64,000 nt of DNA from NCBI GenBank assembly GCA_024138025.1, contig JAMXBD010000685.1, forward strand, positions 1 to 64,000, written 5' to 3'. The translations under genes and the position numbers were made by a program. Below, piece after piece: positions 58,877-64,000 of the stretch (within the stretch, counting starts at the first letter, position 1; each line of letters starts with the position of its first letter). This DNA is from Combretum micranthum. Lineage: Eukaryota > Streptophyta > Magnoliopsida > Myrtales > Combretaceae. The notes beneath the pieces were generated by a model. That model was not told where the DNA came from, did not search any database, and saw only the letters and a list, made by a program, of their open reading frames with translations.

Positions 58877-61800
58877 ATCGGGGCGTAAGCTAACAGGCTT
58901 AGTGAGATTCATTTCCAAATAACAAACTCATTCAAGATATATATACAAGCAAGTTATAGTTAATCAATCATGTGAATGCACAAGCAAATGAGCATACAAG
59001 CATATGACTTTCCAATAGCCATATGTGAATGGATTTACGCCCTTCATTCAAGGTTGGGTTGGGTGGTCCATAAGTCATGCAACCATAATCCCGATCTCTT
59101 TCTCTTAATTATACAACATCCATTGTTTTATGTAGTAGTTTCAAGTGCCTACCCCACTTCCGTTAACTTAAGCGATCTCCCATCCTTAATGTTAAAACTG
59201 GCCTCCCCGCCTCCGCTAATATACCTTTGTCCCACTAAAGGTATACTAGCTAATGCAATATGACTCACTACATGATATGCATGTACAGTTTATTCATATA
59301 ATTGTGGCATGTTAATTATGTAGGTTAAGTGCAATCATAGAGAATTTCAGACAATCCAAGTCTATACTAGCTCATACAATGATTTTACAATAAGTCTTGT
59401 CTCGATATACTTATCATTCCTTCAACCAAGATTAGATTACAACTCATCACCATTTTATCTTTTCCTAATTCTAATGCCACTACGATTACAAGCACATACA
59501 TGAGCACAACTATTTAAGAAATGAACTCACTCGGCCATGGAGAGAAATCTACTAGTCGTTGTAGTCCTCAGGGAGTGGAAATCCGTCATCCAAATCATCC
59601 AAGTACAAGGAATACCCTCAAAGAGTATTTCTTATGAAGTTCTTATAAACTTAACAATTCTATTTACTAAGTTCGTCAATTTTCACCTAAGTTGAAGTCC
59701 TAACTTAAAATGGTCATATCTTACTCATTTTAACTCAGAATTTAGCATATTATATACTGATTTCTATCTACTTCGAAAGACCTATCTATTTCTAATATTA
59801 TTTTAAATTTTTGAAAATATTTGGATTACCAAATATTCTGATCAGTTTTGATAAGTAGCAATTTCCAATTCCGAAAAAAATAGTTTTGTGAATGCTTGTA
59901 ATGTTTCTAGAATATAGATCAACTATACATGTAATATGGATAATTTTCCTATCATAAATGGCATGTTATGAACTTGATGTATGCATGCTCTTGACAATAT
60001 TTACTAAAAGGAAATTTTAGAAATTTTTTATTTTTAGGACTCCATAACTATTTACTTTTAAGAAAACTAGTTTCCTAATTTTGATCATTTCCATTGGTTT
60101 TGGATTTATTTCTTATGAAAATCTAATCATCCTTGTTAAAAATTGAGTCTTCATTATATCTATTACTTGGGACCTTCATTTCTACATAAAATTTTCATTT
60201 TATACTTTATAAACATGTTTTCAAATAGGGGTTATTCCAAAATCCAAATTTTGAAAAATTAGTTTTTGAATGATTTCTTTGAAAAAAAACATGTTTAATA
60301 CATTAAAATTTAAGGCTCCATTATATCTATCCCTTAAAGACTTCATTTCTTAAATAAAACTTTCATTTTGAGTTGGAAAAATGGATGTTTTTATGGTATT
60401 ACGCCAAAATTACGAATTTCTTAAGTTGACTAGCAACTCAAAATTTCCTATCTTATTTCTATTCTTTGTTTTGCATATACTTCTTAGCAAATCTCAATTC
60501 AACTTAGAAAAATCACTACTTAATGATATCTATTACCTATAATCTTCATTTTTCATATAAAACACAAGTTTTAGAATTGATAAAAGGGTTTTTAATACAT
60601 GGTTTTGAAGTCATCCGAATTTTCGTTTGAACCTTTCAACAAAAATTTTTCCTTTTTTAAGTTTCTTGTCTCATCTACTTAAAGATCGACTAACTATAAC
60701 ATTTATATACTCAAGAAAAAACCTTTGTAATCATTAATGCACTAATACACTAAATATTCACAAGATCATGAATGTCAAGTATAGTATGAGCATTTAAATG
60801 CTAGATCTACTACTTATGATACATGAAATGGAGTTTGAAAACATGAGCATGGATTTTTATGCAAGATCTCTATTTTACTCTACTATTATATGCATGAACA
60901 TGAAGATCATTAGATGAAACACATTTAAACACAAGATCTACTCTTGTGATGGCTTGATATTCATGTAGTAGTATTTTCTGGTCCATAGCAAGTGTTCATG
61001 GGGACTTAAACATGAAAATACTCATAAATAATCTTGCCATTACAAGATTTAATGTAGGAAAGTTTAAGATCCATCACCTAAAGCTTGAAATGAAAGAGAA
61101 ATGAAGGAGAAATTGAACTTGTTTGAGTGTGTGTGTGCTATGGCACAAAGAAGAAATAGAGAGAGTTTGTGAGTCTTTGAAAAGTGAAAAATGAATGAAA
61201 GAGAGAGAAGGCATAAAAGATATTATATAGTAAGTAAATTAGGGTTTGTTTTAATTATAATAAAGGAAGAAAATAAAACAAATTAAGGCAATAAAGGGGG
61301 GTTGTGCGTCGGTTTGGAAGGAGGGGTGAGAGGGAGTGAGTTTAATTTACTTTGTTTTGTAATTTATGTAATAATATATCTTAAATTGTAATAATTCTTA
61401 AGAGACAAATTTTTATTGGAAAAGAAAATGTAATTGAGTGTTTGTAAGGATGTAAGAGTAGGGAGTAGCTTGTGAGTGTAGTAGGTTGTACTTGTAAATA
61501 ATAATGAATAATAAACAAGATAATTACTTTACTGGTAGTAAAGAAAATACGAGAAAAATGTTATATCTGTAATTTTTATAAACCGGAAAATTATAAAAAT
61601 TATATTTTTGAAATTCTCATTAAATTTCGATTCTAAAGAGTATTCCGGAATATTTTTCGAATTTCGAGTTCTGGGGCTCGCTTTTTGTAATGGATCTTAG
61701 GAAGGCCCGGAATAGAAAATTTTTCGAAATCAAATCTTTTCAGGGTTTGAAATATATTTTAGAACAATATTCCACATTAATTTATTTTACAAAAGTTCTT

Positions 61801-61937
61801 TTAGTTTGAAATTGAAGAAAAGCCGGATCCAGGGTTTCTAGGTTTCTCTCTCAAGCTTAAGCTAATCTAGTTTAGGGTTTTGGTTTTCGGTTTTCGAAGT
61901 TTACTCGGTTACTAGGAAAACCGGGGTTTACAGGTTG

Positions 61938-62485
61938 GATTGTCACCAACGTATGTACAAGTTGCTAGCAAGTAATGACCACTTACAGTTAGAGCGATGG
62001 CAGGAAGGATGTCGGATGGATTGGGGATGTTGAAGCAAGTTGTTTGGTGGGCTCAATAGAGGCAAAAAATGCTTGTTGATGATGTTTCGATAGCGAAGAA
62101 TGCGAGGCGATAGTTCATGTCCTTAGTCGTTTGGGTTTCGTCGAAGTAATCCTATTATAGAATGGAAGAACAAGAAGATGTTGCTATTCTCTAGATTTTC
62201 TGTGCATTATATTTTTAAAACTTAAACTTTGATGAAGATTTTATAATGTGGATAAGCTTAAATCTGATGAAGGAAAAATCTTAGATTTAGTTTTAAAAGT
62301 TCATATTTTGCACAGATCTCATATATAAAATTATAACTTTTAGCTCATTTCATTAAGATTTGCATGAAAATTATATAGGAACCCATAAGATTAATCGAGA
62401 TTTGGGTTTGTCTTTCTCTGTTTTTATTTTCTCTTGCTTTCTTCTCTTCTATCCTAAGGAAAAAGACAAACATTTGTCTAGAAAT
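61938..62485. other. MULE interior, right segment
   Basis: Continues the MULE after the solo LTR. A coding-looking patch at about 61940-62150 gives no recognisable motif. Then AT-rich DNA runs up to the right TIR. Confidence 0.4.
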
Positions 62486-62674
62486 TTTAAAATTAATTTT
62501 TTTAATATGATAACTTGTCATGTCAGTAAAGTACTGGATTTTTGGCTGAATTCTAACCATACTGACCATCGGTGCAAACTTTAAAAAGTTTAGTTATTTT
62601 TGTGGGAAAAATTTTTTTTTAGGTACAAAACTGTTAAATCAAAAAAGTTCAAGTACCATCAATGAAATTAACCT
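62486..62674 (-). repeat. MULE right terminal inverted repeat
   Basis: The reverse complement begins AGGTTAATTTCATTGATGGT and pairs with 47364-47552. Confidence 0.85.
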
Positions 62675-62683
62675 GACAACATT

Positions 62684-63601
62684 GATTTCCTTATTTATTT
62701 TTTAAATATTGCACGACTAAGGTGCTTCACCTTATGCTGAGGCAATATGGTTAGTTTATAAAATAAATTAGAATATATATATATATATATTTATATCAAA
62801 CTATGCTAGTATTTTGAATAAGCAGAAAATTTTCTTAAAGATATAAAAATATTTCATAATGCTATTGCAAGGATCCCTGAAAAAAAAAATTTAAAAAAAA
62901 GATAGACTGTGTCAAGTTCATTCCTACATAGCTTCGCCATGTAAAAACAAAATTTTTGCTATGCTTTGTTGTTCTCTCTAAGGAACGGACACATGATGAG
63001 ATAATTGGGAGATCTTAATTAAGTTAATATTAAAATTATTAATATGTATTTACTTATTATCACAACTATATTACACCTTATGTATACATAAAAGTTTTAT
63101 TAATGATTTTATTTTTGATATTTTCTAACTTTATTAAGTATGAAAAAAATTGTTCAAGAAATAATTAAGGATATTTAGTCAATTTGATAACATATCATGC
63201 ATATATTACTTGATAATTAATTATCAATAAAAAAAATAAAGTTAACAGATGGTAATCAGTGTTATTTAGAAATATTTTATATGATAAAATCATAAAATTT
63301 TAAAATATGGATAATATAATTATTAGTTGTAGTGTAATATGAATAAAAAATAGTTATTTACGAAAATTTTATGATAAATTAATTTGATTATATTAGTTGT
63401 TATGAAAGAAAAAAGTTAAAAAATTGGACGAGAAAAAAGGATAATGTAATAAATGAATATTGAAAAGAAGAAAAAAATGTGTATTGAAAAAGAAAATGTC
63501 CACTCATGGGGAATTGAACCTATGAAAGTAAAACCAAAACTCTTAACGACTACACCATCTTTAAATTTATATTATTCTTTGCCTTTTTATAATATAAATA
63601 T
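62684..63601. other. AT-rich flank with a tRNA-like sequence
   Basis: No ORF. On the - strand, TGGTGTAGTCG (63557-63547) fits a Pol III A box and GGTTCAATTCC (63520-63510) a B box, 26 bp apart. No full cloverleaf is evident, so this is a tRNA pseudogene or SINE head at best. A (TA)n run lies near 62777. Confidence 0.4.
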
Positions 63602-64000
63602 TGTAAAACCCTAAATTTTCGGAATCGGTTTAGCATAAAACCCTAAACAGGAAGTCAAACGAAACCCTAAAAGTCAACAAAACCCTAGTTTACCGTATCC
63701 ATCTAAATCCGGCATTGCCGTTTTCTTTGGCCCTAGAAAACGAAGTTGGGTTAATTAGCTAGAATAGTTCGTGATAACCATAGGTTTTATAAAAATTTCA
63801 GTTTCGTGAAATTCGGGTGTCCTTCAAATCCGATCGAACACAGTTCTCAAAAAACGTGTCCGGAAGCTCGGAATAGTAAAAATATTCCGAATACACCGTT
63901 AGACTTGTAAAAACATAAGTTTTCCAAAAATATCAGTTTCGTAATTTTTCGGTAAGTAAAAATAACAGCTATAGCTATTATACGCGTAATTTCTTACTAC
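63602..64000 (+). mobile_element. Start of a + strand LTR (cut by the window edge)
   Basis: Starts TGTAAAACCCTAAATTTTCGG and matches the reverse complement of 34551-34140 throughout, including TTTACCGTATCCATCTAAAT and TATTCCGAATACACCGTTAG. It belongs to the same LTR family as the solo LTR at 30850-34551, in inverted orientation. Three AAACCCTAA telo-box motifs lie in its first 70 bp. Confidence 0.9.

Larger units (their letters stand above)
50622..61932 (-). mobile_element. Solo LTR in the MULE, split by two nested solo LTRs, TSD GGTTG
   Basis: Begins TTTCATGCCCCAAAGGG (decayed TGTCACGCCCC) and ends ACCGGGGTTTACA at 61932. GGTTG at 50617-50621 and 61933-61937 is a perfect TSD. Its own sequence lies at 50622-50787, 53607-53845 and 58882-61932, about 3.46 kb in total. 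This matches the 3.49-kb LTR at 5368-8861 in length and content, including the terminal 450 bp (61530-61932 versus 8450-8861). It lies on the - strand. No coding capacity. Confidence 0.9.
47364..62674. mobile_element. Mutator-like element with long TIRs and 9-bp TSD, inflated by nested LTRs
   Basis: GACAACATT is found at 47355-47363 and 62675-62683, a perfect 9-bp TSD as made by Mutator transposases. Just inside, 47364-47552 and the reverse complement of 62486-62674 align over about 190 bp. Shared blocks include GTTAATTTCATT, TTTGTACCTAAAAAA, AAAGTTTGCACCGAT and AAGTTATCATATTAAAAAAA. Removing the LTR insertions leaves about 1.5 kb (47364-47698, 50205-50621, 61938-62674) with no transposase, so it is non-autonomous. 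Whether its interior was captured from a host gene (Pack-MULE) cannot be told by eye. Confidence 0.85.

Noticed and set aside
63605..63690. Interstitial telomere repeat
   Set aside because: AAACCCTAA units are dispersed and not in tandem, and the same sequence is the ordinary start of an LTR family.

Overview
This window is plant nuclear DNA, most likely from a eudicot. The evidence is AT-rich sequence, GT-AG introns, large Ty3/gypsy LTRs primed by initiator Met-tRNA, BED-finger hAT, CACTA and Mutator-like DNA transposons, a DUF247 gene and a captured KUP/HAK potassium-transporter fragment. I cannot name the species. Almost nothing here is an ordinary intact host gene. It is a stack of nested mobile elements whose boundaries are readable because many target-site duplications (TSDs) survive.

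Layout, left to right. 1-1015: end of a + strand LTR lodged in the reverse transcriptase of a - strand gypsy element (1016-8861; 5' LTR 5368-8861). That element carries decayed gag-protease-RT and an extra acidic ORF upstream of gag. 8862-18010: an old + strand gypsy pol, split by a 5.36 kb hAT transposon (10310-15664, TSD ATTATAAC) and by an unclassified insert (15740-17470, TSD CTAAG). The hAT encodes a decayed BED/hAT transposase and has picked up the C-terminal part of a KUP potassium transporter. 18011-28455: mainly intergenic DNA with a diverged tandem duplication, a displaced copy of the gypsy RNase H segment, a frameshifted DUF247 gene (20528-21875, - strand) and two MITE-like elements. 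28456-30376: a small gag-only LTR element. 30850-34551: a solo LTR (TSD AGTAT). 34649-36579: a non-coding CACTA element. 36953-37152: an unidentified exon-like ORF broken by a complete non-autonomous LTR element (37153-47116, TSD GCTCT, PBS and PPT present). 47364-62674: a Mutator-like element with ~190 bp TIRs and a perfect 9-bp TSD (GACAACATT), only ~1.5 kb of its own DNA, inflated to 15.3 kb by four solo LTRs, two of them nested inside a third. 63602-64000: start of another + strand LTR.

How the parts relate. The LTRs fall into two groups. One begins TGTAAA(C)CCC and ends GGGGCGTGACA in sense orientation; the other begins TGAAAT(A/G)CC and ends GGGTCTTTACA. The second group shares, across clearly diverged copies, an array of short hairpins with a fixed six-base loop whose arms vary but stay complementary, a separate CCTGAG/CTCAGG hairpin, and a CG-rich repeat block. 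The covarying hairpin array is the strongest candidate for an undescribed functional structure. Other leads are the extra ORF upstream of gag, the host-gene capture by the hAT element, and a T20G39 tract at a position that is repeatedly homopolymeric in the first LTR group.

All calls come from reading the sequence; no alignment, database search or folding was run.
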